Of a stretch of DNA of 64,000 nt, positions 14,651 to 25,679 are shown one piece after another. Each line of letters opens with the position of its first letter. Position 1 is the stretch's first letter. The notes beneath the pieces are model-generated. The model was not told where the DNA came from, did no database searches, and worked only from the letters and a program-made list of their open reading frames with translations. The DNA lies in the NCBI GenBank assembly GCA_948099385.1, contig CANUEZ040000196.1, positions 4,757,001-4,821,000 on the forward strand. Reading direction: 5' to 3'. A program made the translations under genes and the position numbers. This stretch comes from Fasciola hepatica (Eukaryota; Platyhelminthes; Trematoda; Plagiorchiida; Fasciolidae).

Positions 14651-17214
14651 CTTAAGGGAATGCCTTGGTTTTACTTAGGCCCATAAATAGGGAAGTGATG
14701 GAACATAGGATTGGATCGGTGTTCGAGAATTTGGTTGTTACCATTCAAAGCCAAAGCGAAAGCCGAAGCCAATTTGGGGATTGTGCTATATCATGTAGTG
14801 TATATGTTGAACAAAGCGTTGAGACCCATATGGGATAGCCTTGTGGTTTGGGTGTTCGACTGACATTCGTTCACCCCAACCCTTGTTCGTGTCTCCGAGT
14901 GGGTTCTGTCCATGTGCAATGTTCATGATTCCCTTAGCGGATCAAACAGCTGTACAGTGCTTCATAATTTTCAATGGTCAGTTCAGTGTTCAAGCTGCAT
15001 GGAGAATCATATTATACAAATCTACTCTGCTACTGCTCTATTGCATTGTATGAGCAATCTGTGTGGATTGTTCATAAGGGAATGCCTTGGTTTTACTTAG
15101 GCCCATAAATAGAGAAGTGATGGAACATAGGATTGGATTGGTGTGCGAGAATTTGGTTGTTACCATTCAAAGGGAAAGCGAAAGCCGAAGCCAATTTGGG
15201 GATTGTGCTATATCATGTATTGTATATGTTGAACAAAGCGTTGAGACCCATATCGGATAGCCTTGTGGTTTGGGTGTTCGACTGACATTCGTTCACCCCA
15301 ACCCTTGTTCGTGTCTCCGAGTGGGTTCTGTGCATGTGCAATGCTCATGATTCCCTTAGCGGATCAAACAGCTGTACAGTGCTTCCATAATTTTCAATGG
15401 TCAGTTCAGTGTTCAAGCTGCATGGAGAATCATATTATACAAATCTACTCTGCTACTGCTCTATTGCATTGTATGAGCAATCTGTGTGGATTGTTCATAA
15501 GGGAATGCCTTGGTTTTAATTAGGCCCATAAATAGAGAAGTGGTGGAACATAGGATTGGATCGGTGTGCGAGAATTTGGTTGTTACCGTTCAAAGCGAAA
15601 GCGAAAGCCGAAGCCAATTTGGGGATTGTGCTATATCATGTAGTGTATATGTTGAACAAAGCGTTGATATCCATATGGGATAGCCTTGTGGTTTGGGTGT
15701 TCGACTGACATTCGTTCACCCCAACCCTTGTTCGTGTCTCCGAGTGGGCTTTGTCCATGTGCAATGCTCATGATTCCCTTAGCGGATCAAACAGCTGTAC
15801 AGTGCTTCCATAATTTGCAATGGTCAGTTCAGTGTTCAAGCTGCATGGAGAATCATATTATACAAATCTACTCTGCTACTGCTCTATTGCATTGTATGAG
15901 CAATCTGTGTGGATTGTTCTTAAGGGAATGCCTTGGTTTTACTTAGGCCCATAAATAGGGAAGTGATGGAACACAGGATTGGATCGGTGTTCGAGAATTT
16001 GGTTGTTACCATTCAAAGCCAAAGCGAAAGCCGAAGCCAATTTGGGGATTGTGCTATATCATGTAGTGTATATGTTGAACAAAGCGTTGAGACCCATATG
16101 GGATAGCCTTGTGGTTTGGGTGTTCGACTGACATTCGTTCACCCCAACCCTTGTTCGTGTCTCCGAGTGGGTTCTGTCCATGTGCAATGTTCATGATTCC
16201 CTTAGCGGATCAAACAGCTGTACAGTGCTTCATAATTTTCAATGGTCAGTTCAGTGTTCAAGCTGCATGGAGAATCATATTATACAAATCTACTCTGCTA
16301 CTGCTCTATTGCATTGTATGAGCAATCTGTGTGGATTGTTCATAAGGGAATGCCTTGGTTTTACTTAGGCCCATAAATAGAGAAGTGATGGAACATAGGA
16401 TTGGATTGGTGTGCGAGAATTTGGTTGTTACCATTCAAAGGGAAAGCGAAAGCCGAAGCCAATTTGGGGATTGTGCTATATCATGTATTGTATATGTTGA
16501 ACAAAGCGTTGAGACCCATATCGGATAGCCTTGTGGTTTGGGTGTTCGACTGACATTCGTTCACCCCAACCCTTGTTCGTGTCTCCGAGTGGGTTCTGTG
16601 CATGTGCAATGCTCATGATTCCCTTAGCGGATCAAACAGCTGTACAGTGCTTCCATAATTTTCAATGGTCAGTTCAGTGTTCAAGCTGCATGGAGAATCA
16701 TATTATACAAATCTACTCTGCTACTGCTCTATTGCATTGTATGAGCAATCTGTGTGGATTGTTCATAAGGGAATGCCTTGGTTTTAATTAGGCCCATAAA
16801 TAGAGAAGTGGTGGAACATAGGATTGGATCGGTGTGCGAGAATTTGGTTGTTACCGTTCAAAGCGAAAGCGAAAGCCGAAGCCAATTTGGGGATTGTGCT
16901 ATATCATGTAGTGTATATGTTGAACAAAGCGTTGAGATCCATATGGGATAGCCTTGTGGTTTGGGTGTTCGACTGACATTCGTTCACCCCAACCCTTGTT
17001 CGTGTCTCCGAGTGGGCTTTGTCCATGTGCAATGCTCATGATTCCCTTAGCGGATCAAACAGCTGTACAGTGCTTCCATAATTTGCAATGGTCAGTTCAG
17101 TGTTCAAGCTGCATGGAGAATCATATTATACAAATCTACTCTGCTACTGCTCTATTGCATTGTATGAGCAATCTGTGTGGATTGTTCATAAGGGAATGCC
17201 TTGGTTTTAATTAG
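14651..17214 (+). repeat. Three-monomer higher-order unit in A (period 1268 bp)
   Basis: Monomers starting at 14841, 15263 and 15686 are matched by those at 16109, 16531 and 16954. Shared rare markers include GTTCTTAAGGGAATG (14648 and 15916), CAAAGGGAAAGCG (15169 and 16437) and TTCTGTGCATGTG (15325 and 16593). Confidence 0.8.
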
Positions 17215-19563
17215 GCCCATAATGGAGAAGTGGTGGAACATAGGATTGGATCGGTGTGCGAGAATTTGGTTGTTACCATTCAAAGCGAAAGCGAAAGCCG
17301 AAGCCAATTTGGGGAATGTGCTATATCATGTATTGTATATGTTGAACAAAGCGTTGAGACCCATATGGGATAGCCTTGTGGTTTTGGTGTTCGACTGACA
17401 TTCGTTCACCCCAACCCTTGTTCGTGTCTCCGAGTGGGCTTTGTCCATGTGCAATGCTCATGATGCCCTTAGCGGATCAAACAGCTGTACATTGCTTCCA
17501 TAATTTGCAATGGTCAGTTCAGTGTTCAAGCTGCATGGAGAATCATATTATACAAATCTACTCTGCTACTGCTCTTTTGCATTGTATGAGCAATCTGTGT
17601 GGATTGTTCACAAGGGAATGCCTTGGTTTTACTTAGGCCCATAAATAGAGAAGTGATGGAACATAGGATTGGATTGGTGTGCGGGAATTTGGTTGTTACC
17701 ATTCAAAGCCAAAGCGAAAGCCGAAGCCAATTTGGGGATTGTGCTATATCATGTAGTGTATATGTTGAACAAAGCGTTCAGACCCATATCGGATAGCCTT
17801 GTGGTTCGGTGTTCGACTGACATTCGTTCACCCCAACCCTTGTTCGTGTCTCCGAGTGGGTTCTGTGCATGTGCAATGCTCATGATTCCCTTAGCGGATC
17901 AAACAGCTGTACAGTGCTTCCATAATTTTCAATGGTCAGTTCCGTGGTCAAGCTGCATGGAGAATCATATTATACAAATCTACTCTGCTACTGCTCTATA
18001 GCATTGTATGAGCAATCTGTGTGGATAGTTCACAAGGGAATGCCTTGGTTTTACTTAGGCCCATAAATAGAGAAGTGATGGAACATAGGATTGGATTGGT
18101 GTGCGGGAATTTGGTTGTTACCATTCAAAGCGAAAGCGAAAGCCGAAGCCACTTTAGGGATTGTGCTATATCATGTATTGTATATGTTGAACAAAGCGTT
18201 GAGACCCATATCGGATAGCCTTGTGGTTTGGGTGTTCGACTGACATTCGTTCACCCCAACCCTTGTTCGTGTCTCCGAGTGGGCTCTGTCCATGTGCGAT
18301 GCTCATGATTCCCTTAGCGGATCAAACAGCTGTACAGTGCTTCCATAATTTTCAATGGTCAGTTCAGTGTTCAAGCTGCATGGAGAATCATATTATACAA
18401 ATCTACTCTGCTACTGCTCTTTTGCATTGTATGAGCAATCTGTGTGGATTGTTCACAAGGGAATGCCTTGGTTTTACTTAGGCCCATAAATAGAGAAGTG
18501 ATGGAACATAGGATTGGATTGGTGTAGGAGAATTTGTTTGTTACCATTCAAAGCGAAAGCGAAAGCCGAAGCCAATTTGGGGATTGTGCTATATCATGTA
18601 GTGTATATGTTGAACAAAGCGTTGAAGCCCATATGGGATAGCCTTGTGGTTTTGGTGTTCGACTGACATTCGTTTACCCCAACCCTTGTTCGTGTCTCCG
18701 AGTGGGTTCTGTGCATGTGCAATGCTCATGATTCCCTTAGCGGATCAAACAGCTGTACAGTGCTTCCATAATTTTCAATGGTCAGTTCAGTGTTCAAGCT
18801 GCATGGAGAATCATATTATACAAATCTACTCTGCTACTGCTCTATTGCATTGTATGAGCAATCTGTGTGGATTGTTCATAAGGGAATGCCTTGGTTTTAC
18901 TTAGGCCCATAAATAGAGAAGTGATGGAACATAGGATTGGATTGGTGTGCGAGAATTTGGTTGTTACCGTTCAAAGCGAAAGCGAAAGCCGAATCCAATT
19001 TGGGGATTGTGCTATATCATGTAGTGTATATGTTGATCAAAGCGTTGAGACCCATATGGGATAGCATTGTGGTTTGGGTGTTCGACTGACATTCGTTCAC
19101 CCCAACCCTTGTTCGTGTCTCCGAGTGGGCTCTGTCCATGTGCAATGCTCATGATTCCCTTAGCGGATCAAACAGCTGTACAGTGCTTCCATAATTTCAA
19201 TGGTCAGTTCAGTGTTCAAGCTGCATGGAGAATCATATTATACAAATCTACTCTGCTACTGCTCTATTGCATTGTATGAGCAATCTGTGTGGATTGTTCA
19301 TAAGGGAATGCCTTGGTTTTACTTAGGCCCATAAATAGGGAAGTGATGGAACATAGGATTGGATCGGTGTGCGAGAATTTGTTTGTTACCATACGAAGCG
19401 AAAGCGAAAGCCGAAGCCAATTTGGGGATTGTGCTATATCATGTAGTGTATTTGTTGAACAAAGTGTTGAGACCCATATCGGATAGCCTTGTGGTTTGGG
19501 TGTTCGACTGACATTCGTTCACTCCAACCCTTGTTCGTGTCTTCGAGTGGGCTCTGTCCATGT

Positions 19564-19592
19564 GCAATTCTAATGCTTTTATTAAAGGATCA
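19564..19592 (+). other. Scrambled relic core in a late A subfamily (first of four)
   Basis: Four A monomers near the junction (19489, 20335, 22873 and 24142) have CAATTCTAATGC followed by TTTTATTAAAGG in place of CAATGCTCATGA and its stem II. The segment keeps the same length but differs at about nine of 31 bases, while flanking sequence is unchanged. The fourth copy, at about 24210-24245, has two or three further changes. The patch erases the hammerhead core almost completely. Confidence 0.75.
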
Positions 19593-22500
19593 AACAGCTG
19601 TACAGTGCTTCCATAATTTTCAATGGTCAGTTCAGTGTTCAAGCTGCATGGAGAATCATATTATACAAATCTACTCTGCTACTGCTCTATTGCATTGTAT
19701 GAGCAATCTGTGTGGATTGTTCACAAGGGAATGCCTTGGTTTTACTTAGGCCCATAAATAGAGAGGTGATGGAACATAGGATTGGATCGGTGTGCGAGAA
19801 TTTGGTTGTTACCATTCAAAGCGAAAGCGAAAGCCGAAGCCAATTTGGGGATTGTGCTATTTCATGTATTGTATATGTTGAACAAAGCGTTGAGACCCAT
19901 ATGGGATAGCATTGTGGTTTGGGTGTTCGACTGACATTCGTTCACCCCAACCCTTGTTCGTGTCTCCGAGTGGGTTCTGTCCATGTGCAATGCTCATAAT
20001 TCCCTTAGCGGATCAAACAGCTGTACAGTGCTTCCATAATTTTCAATGGTCAGTTCAGTGTTCAAGCTGCATGGAGAATCATATTATACAAATCTACTCT
20101 GCTACTGCTCTATTGCATTGTATGAGCAATCTGTGTGGATTGTTCATAAGGGAATGCCTTGGTTTTACTTAGGCCCATAAATAGAGAGGTGATGGAACAT
20201 AGGATTGGATCGGTGTGCGAGAATTTAGTTGTTACCATAAAAAGCGAAAGCGAAAGCCGAAGCCAATTTGGGGATTGTGCTATATCATGTAGTGTATATG
20301 TTGAACAAAGCGTTGAGACCCATATCGGATAGCCTTGTGGTTTGGGTGTTCGACTGACATTCGTTCACCCCAACCCTTGTTCGTGTCTCCGAGTGGGCTC
20401 TGTCCATGTGCAATTCTAATGCTTTTATTAAAGGATCAAACAGCTGTACAGTGCTTCCATAATTTTCAATGGTCAGTTCAGTGTTCAAGCTGCATGGAGA
20501 ACCATATTATACAAATCTACTCTGCTACTGCTCTATTGCATTGTATGAGCAATCTGTGTGGATTGTTCATAAGGGAATGCCTTGGTTTTACTTAGGCCCA
20601 TAAATAGAGAGGTGATGGAACATAGGATTGGATCGGTGTACGTGAATTTTGTTGTTACCATTCAAAGCGAAAGCGAAAGCCGAAGGCGATTTGGGGATTG
20701 TGCTATACCATGTATTGTATATGTTGAACAAAGCGTTGAGACCCATATGGGATAGCATTGTGATTTGGGTTTTCGACGGACATTCGTTCACCCCAACCCT
20801 TGTTCGTGTCTCCGAGTGGGCTCTGTCCATGTGCAATGCTCATGATTCCCTTAGCGGATCAAACAGCTGTACAGTGCTTCCATAATTTTCAATGGTCAGT
20901 TCAGTGTTCAAGCTGCATGGAGAATCATATTATACAAATCTACTCTGCTACTGCTCTATTGCATTGTATGAGCAATCTGTGTGGATTGTTCATAAGGGAA
21001 TGCCTTGGTTTTTATTTAGGCCCATAAATAGAGAAGTGATGGAACATAGGATTGGATTGGTGTGCGAGAATTTGTTTGTTACCATTCAAAGCGAAAGCGA
21101 AAGCCGAAGCCACTTTGGGGATTGTGCTATATCATGTATTGTATATGTTGAACAAAGCGTTGAGACCCATATCGGATAGCCTTGTGGTTTGGGTGTTCGA
21201 CTGACATTCGTTCATCCCAACCCTTGTTCGTGTCTCCGAGTGGGCTCTGTCCATGTGCAATGCTCATGATTCCCCTAGCGGATCAAACAGCTGTACAGTG
21301 CTTCCATAATTTTCAATGGTCAGTTCAGTGTCCAAGCTGCATGGAGAATCATATTATACAAATCTACTCTGCTACTGCTCTATTGCATTGTATGAGCAAT
21401 CTGTGTGGATTGTTCATAAGGGAATGCCTTGGTTTTTCTTGGTCCCATAATGGAGAAGTGGTGGAACATAGGATTGGATCGGTGTGCGAGAATTTGGTTG
21501 TTACCATTCAAAGCGAAAGCGAAAGCCGAAGCCAATTTGGGGATTGTGCTATATCATGTAGTGTATATGTTGAACAAAGCGTTGAGACCCATATGGGATA
21601 GCCTTGTGGTTTGGGTGTTCGACTGACATTCGTTCACCCCAACCCTTGTTCGTGTCTCCGAGTGGGTTCTGTCCATGTGCAATGCTCATGATTCCCTTAG
21701 CGGATCAAACAGCTGTACAGTGCTTCCATAATTTTCAATGGTCAGTTCAGTGTTCAAGCTGCATGGAGAATCATATTATACAAATCTACTCTGCTACTGC
21801 TCTATTGCATTGTATGAGCAATCTGTGTGGATTGTTCATAAGGGAATGCCTCGGTTTTAATTAGGCCCATAAATAGAGAAGTGATGGAACATAGGATTGG
21901 ATCGGTGTGCGAGAATTTGGTTGTTACCGTTCAAAGCGAAAGCGAAAGCCGAAGGCGATTTGGGGATTGTGCTATATCATGTAGTGTATATGTTGATCAA
22001 AGCGTTGAGACCCATATGGGATAGCATTGTGGTTTGGGTGTTCGACTGACATTCGTTCACCCCAACCCTTGTTCGTGTCCCCGTGTGGGCTCTGTCCATG
22101 TGCAATGCTCATGATTCCCTTAGCGGATCAAACAGCTGTACAGTGCTTCCATAATTTTCAATGGTCAGTTCCGTGGTCAAGCTGCATGGAGAATCATATT
22201 ATACAAATCTACTCTGCTACTGCTCTTTTGCATTGTATGAGCAATCTGTGTGGATTGTTCACAAGGGAATGCCTTGGTTTTACTTAGGCCCATAAATAGA
22301 GAAGTGATGGAACATAGGATTGGATTGGTGTGCGGGAATTGGGTTGTTACCATTCAAAGCGAAAGCGAAAGCCGAAGCCACTTTGGGGATTGTGCTATAT
22401 CATGTATTGTATATGTTGAACAAAGCGTTGAGACCCATATGGGATAGCCTTGTGGTTTGGGTGTTCGACTGACATTCGTTCACCCCAACCCTTGTTCGTG

Positions 22501-24540
22501 TCTCCGAGTGGGCTCTGTCCATGTGCAATGCTCATGATTCCCTTAGCGGATCAAACAGCTGTACAGTGCTTCCATAATTTTCAATGGTCAGTTCAGTGTT
22601 CAAGCTGCATGGAGAATCATATTATACAAATCTACTCTGCTACTGCTCTATTGCATTGTATGAGCAATCTGTGTGGATTGTTCATAAGGGAATGCCTTGG
22701 TTTTACTTAGGCCCATAAATAGAGAAGTGATGGAACATAGGATTGGATCGGTGTGCGAGAATTTGGTTGTTACCATTCAAAGCGAAAGCGAAAGCCGAAG
22801 CCAATTTGGGGATTGTGCTATATCATGTATTGTATATGTTGAACAAAGCGTTGAGACCCATATCGGATAGCCTTGTGGTTTGGGTGTTCGACTGACATTC
22901 GTTCACTCCAACCCTTGTTCGTGTCTCCGAGTGGGCTCTGTCCATGTGCAATTCTAATGCTTTTATTAAAGGATCAAACAGCTGTACAGTGCTTCCATAA
23001 TTTTCAATGGTCAGTTCAGTGTTCAAGCTGCATGGAGAATCATATTATACAAATCTACTCTGCTACTGCTCTATTGCATTGTATGAGCAATCTGTGTGGA
23101 TTGTTCATAAGGGAATGCCTTGGTTTTACTTAGGCCCATAAATAGAGAAGTGATGGAACATAGGATTGGATCGGTGTACGTGAATTTTGGTTTTTACCAT
23201 AAAAAGCGAAAGCGAAAGCCGAAGCCAATTTGGGGATTGTGCTATATCATGTATTGTATATGTTGAACAAAGCGTTGAGACCCATATGGGATAGCATTGT
23301 GATTTGGGTTTTCGACTGACATTCGTTCACCCCAACCCTTGTTCGTGTCTCCGAGTGGGATCTGTCCATGTGCAATGCTCATGATTCCCTTAGCGGATCA
23401 AACAGCTGTACAGTGCTTCCATAATTTTCAATGGTCAGTTCAGTGTTCAAGCTGCATGGAGAATCATATTATACAAATCTACTCTGCTACTGCTCTATTG
23501 CATTGTATGAGCAATCTGTGTGGATTGTTCATAAGGGAATGCCTTGGTTTTACTTAGGCCCATAAATAGAGAGGTGATGGAACATAGGATTGGATTGGTG
23601 TGCGAGAATTTGGTTGTTACCATTCAAAGCGAAAGCGAAAGCCGAAGCCACTTTGGGGATTGTGCAATATCATGTAGTGTATATGTTGAACAAAGCGTTG
23701 AGACCCATATCGGATAGCCTTGTGGTTTGGGTGTTCGACTGACAATCGTTCATCCCAACCCTTGTTCGTGTCTCCGAGTGGGCTCTGTCCATGTGCAATG
23801 CTCATGATTCCCTTAGCGGATCAAACAGCTGTACAGTGCTTCCATAATTTTCAATGGTCAGTTCAGTGTTCAAGCTGCATGCAGAATCATATTATACAAA
23901 TCTACTCTGCTACTGCTCCATTGCATTGTATGAGCAATCTGTGTGGATTGTTCATAAGGGAATGCCTTGCTTTTTCTTGGGCCCATAATAGAGAAGTGGT
24001 GGAACGTAGGATTGGATCGGTGTGCGAGAATTTGGTTGTTACCGTTCAAAGCGAAAGCGAAAGCCGAAGCCAATTTGGGGAATGTGCTATATCATGTATT
24101 GTATATGTTGAACAAAGCGTTGAGATCCATATCGGATAGCCTTGTGGTTTGGGTGTTCGACTGACATTCGTTCACTCCAACCCTTGTTCGTGTCTCCGAG
24201 TGGGCTCTGTCCATTTGCAATTCTGATGCTTTTATTAAAATATCAAACAGCTGTACAGTGCTTCCATAATTTTCAATGGTCAGTTCAGTGTTCAAGCTGC
24301 ATGGAGAATCATATTATACAAATCTACTCTGCTACTGCTCTATTGCATTGTATGAGCAATCTGTGTGGATTGTTCATAAGGGAATGCCTTGGTTTTACTT
24401 AGGCCCATAAATAGAGAGGTGATGGAACACAGGATTGGATCGGTGTACGTGAATTTTGGTTTTTACCATTCAAAGCGAAAGCGAAAGCCGAAGGCGATAT
24501 GGGGATTGTGCTATATCATGTAGTGTATATGTTGAACAAA

Positions 24541-24600
24541 GCGTTGTGACCGATATTACATAGGGATGTGGTTTGTTGTTTCGACTCTGTAGGGGCATAA
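24541..24600. other. Inverted junction between arrays A and B
   Basis: A-type sequence continues to TTTCGACT at about 24579-24586, then B sequence in the opposite orientation begins with CTCTGTAGGGGC. The crossover point is at 24583-24590 and shares a few bases (GACT/CTCT), compatible with microhomology joining. Relative to the aligned monomers, A is broken between the GTTGAACAAAGCG block and the ribozyme region, while B is broken after the TTAGGCCCC block. It is therefore not a symmetric fold-back. The last 45 bases of A (24541-24585) carry many more substitutions than internal copies. Confidence 0.88.
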
Positions 24601-24674
24601 GTACAACCAACGCATTCACAAATGAACAACCTACACAGCTTCCTTACTATGCATGCAATTGATTAGTAGTACGA

Positions 24675-24703
24675 GATTAGATTAGATCAGATTAGATTAG
24701 ATT
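24675..24703. repeat. ATTAG pentamer microsatellite in B (one per monomer)
   Basis: A run of four to six ATTAG units, some changed to ATCAG, sits at the same place in each B monomer, between the GTAGTACGAG and TTGTATAATATG blocks. Loss or gain of one unit explains the 431 versus 436 bp monomer lengths. The A monomer has no such run at the aligned place; it reads CTACTCTGCTACTGCTC instead. Confidence 0.9.
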
Positions 24704-24762
24704 TGTATAATATGATTGATCATGCAGCTTGAACGCTCAACTGAGCATTGAAATCCATGGAA

Positions 24763-24812
24763 GCACTGTACAGCTGTTTCATCCTCTAAGGGACTCGACT
24801 CATCAGCAGTGC
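24763..24812 (-). ncRNA. Hammerhead ribozyme, type I, reference copy
   Basis: Read on the - strand from 24812 down: GCACTG (stem I, 5' side), CTGATGA (core C3-A9, + strand 24800-24806), 19 nt of stem II and its loop, GAAA (G12, A13, A14, A15.1; + strand 24777-24780), the palindrome ACAGCTGT (stem III, sharing A15.1), then A17 and CAGTGC (stem I, 3' side). GCACTG and CAGTGC are perfect complements, giving a 6-bp stem I that is the open end, hence type I. Cleavage is expected 3' of A17, between + strand positions 24769 and 24768. Stem II is weak: either GTC with GAT (3 bp including G-U, 13-nt loop) or GTCC with GGAT (4 bp) after a 5-nt insertion. Stem III has no room for a normal loop, so the active form may be a dimer. 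Confidence 0.88.
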
Positions 24813-24860
24813 ACATCGACCGAGCCCCCACGAGCACTCCAACAACCGGTGAACCATTGT

Positions 24861-24929
24861 GAATCGAACAACTTAACAACACAAGGCTATCCGGGATGGC
24901 TCTCAACGCTTTGTTCAACATCTACACTA
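24861..24929 (-). promoter_or_regulatory. Possible internal Pol III-type A and B boxes of B monomers
   Basis: On the - strand TAGTGTAGATG (+ 24919-24929) fits the A-box consensus TRGYNNARNNG at every fixed position, and GTTCGATTC (+ 24861-24869) fits the B-box consensus GWTCRANNC. They are 49 nt apart in the correct order and lie upstream of the ribozyme. Most B monomers keep both; some lose the B box (GTTCCATTC, for example the monomer with ribozyme at 46781). The aligned A family breaks both (TAGTGTATATG, GTTCGACTG). Both consensus motifs are short and degenerate, no tRNA-like fold is evident, and this may be chance. Confidence 0.25.
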
Positions 24930-25629
24930 CATGATATAGCACCCTTCCCAAACTCGCTTTTAATTTGAATGGTAAGAACCAGCTTCGCGCACACCGATCG
25001 ACTCCTATGATGGATGACTTCTCTGTAGGGGCCTAAGTACAACCAACGCATTCCCAAATGAACAACCTACACAGCTTCCTTACTATGCATGCAATTGATT
25101 AGTAGTACGAGATTAGATTAGATCAGATTAGATTAGATTTGTATAATATGATTGATCATGCAGCTTGAACGCTCAACTGAGCATTGAAATCCATGGAAGC
25201 ACTGTACAGCTGTTTCATCCTCTAAGGGACTCGACTCATCAGCAGTGCACATCGACCGAGCCCCCACGGGCACTCCAACAACCGGTGAACCATTGTGAAT
25301 CGAACAACTCAACAACACAAGGCTCTCCGGGATGGCTCTCAACGCTTTGTTCAACATCTACGCTACATGATATAGCACCCTTCCCAAACTCGCTTTAAAT
25401 TTGAATGGTAAGAACCAGCTTCGCGCACACCGATCGACTCCTATGATGGATGACTTCTCTGTAGGGGCGTAAGTACAACCAACGCATTCACAAATGAACA
25501 ACCTACACAGCTTCCTTACTATGCATGCAATTGATTAGTAGTACGAGATTAGATTAGATTAGATTAGATTTGTATAATATGATTGATCATGCAGCTTGAA
25601 CGCTCAACTGAGCATTGAAATCCATGGAA

Positions 25630-25679
25630 GCACTGTACATCTGTTTCATCCTCTAAGGGACTCGACTCATCAGCAGTGC
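25630..25679 (-). ncRNA. Hammerhead variant with non-palindromic stem III
   Basis: Stem III reads ACAGATGT instead of ACAGCTGT. The two outer pairs and the third A-T pair remain, but the centre becomes G-A, so a dimeric stem III would hold tandem mismatches. The same change occurs in the copies at 38592, 54978 and 59723. Confidence 0.72.

Larger units (their letters stand above)
1..24585 (+). repeat. Satellite array A: about 58 tandem monomers of 422-423 bp
   Basis: The segment is an uninterrupted head-to-tail array. The landmark at 46 (start of TTGTGGTTTGG-type sequence) recurs at 468, 891, 1313, 1736, 2159 and so on every 422-423 bases up to 24142. Copies differ by scattered substitutions and few indels. 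A monomer runs from GCTATATCATG through GTTGAACAAAGCGTTGAG, the hammerhead-relic region (ACAGCTGTACAGTGC), CAAGCTGCATGGAG, ATTATACAAATCTACTC, TTAGGCCCATAAATAG and a hexamer tract of AAAGCG/AAAGCC type. Reverse-complemented array B aligns with it along its whole length, so I assign the + strand as the sense of the family. No gene interrupts it. Many monomers contain open frames of 62-139 codons in fixed positions, but these are by-products of repeat identity. Function of the array (centromeric, heterochromatic or other) cannot be told from sequence alone. Confidence 0.97.

Noticed and set aside
19560..24250. CTGATG in the 24142 monomer as a live hammerhead
   Set aside because: The following base is C, no GAAA follows (CAAA is present), and the stem II region is the scrambled T-rich patch.
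46..24402. Repeated + strand open frames of 62-139 codons in array A
   Set aside because: They sit at the same place in every monomer, overlap in several frames, end at the same stop in CTTAG or AATTAG, and single-base indels switch frame between neighbours. They have no recognisable domain. They follow from repeat identity.
24675..24703. Telomere-type repeat (ATTAG resembling TTAGG)
   Set aside because: The pentamer phase is GATTA, not TTAGG or TTAGGG, it has only four to six units, and it is internal to every monomer.
24861..24929. A tRNA gene or tRNA-derived SINE head
   Set aside because: Only A-box and B-box-like motifs match. I cannot draw a cloverleaf with acceptor and anticodon stems around them.
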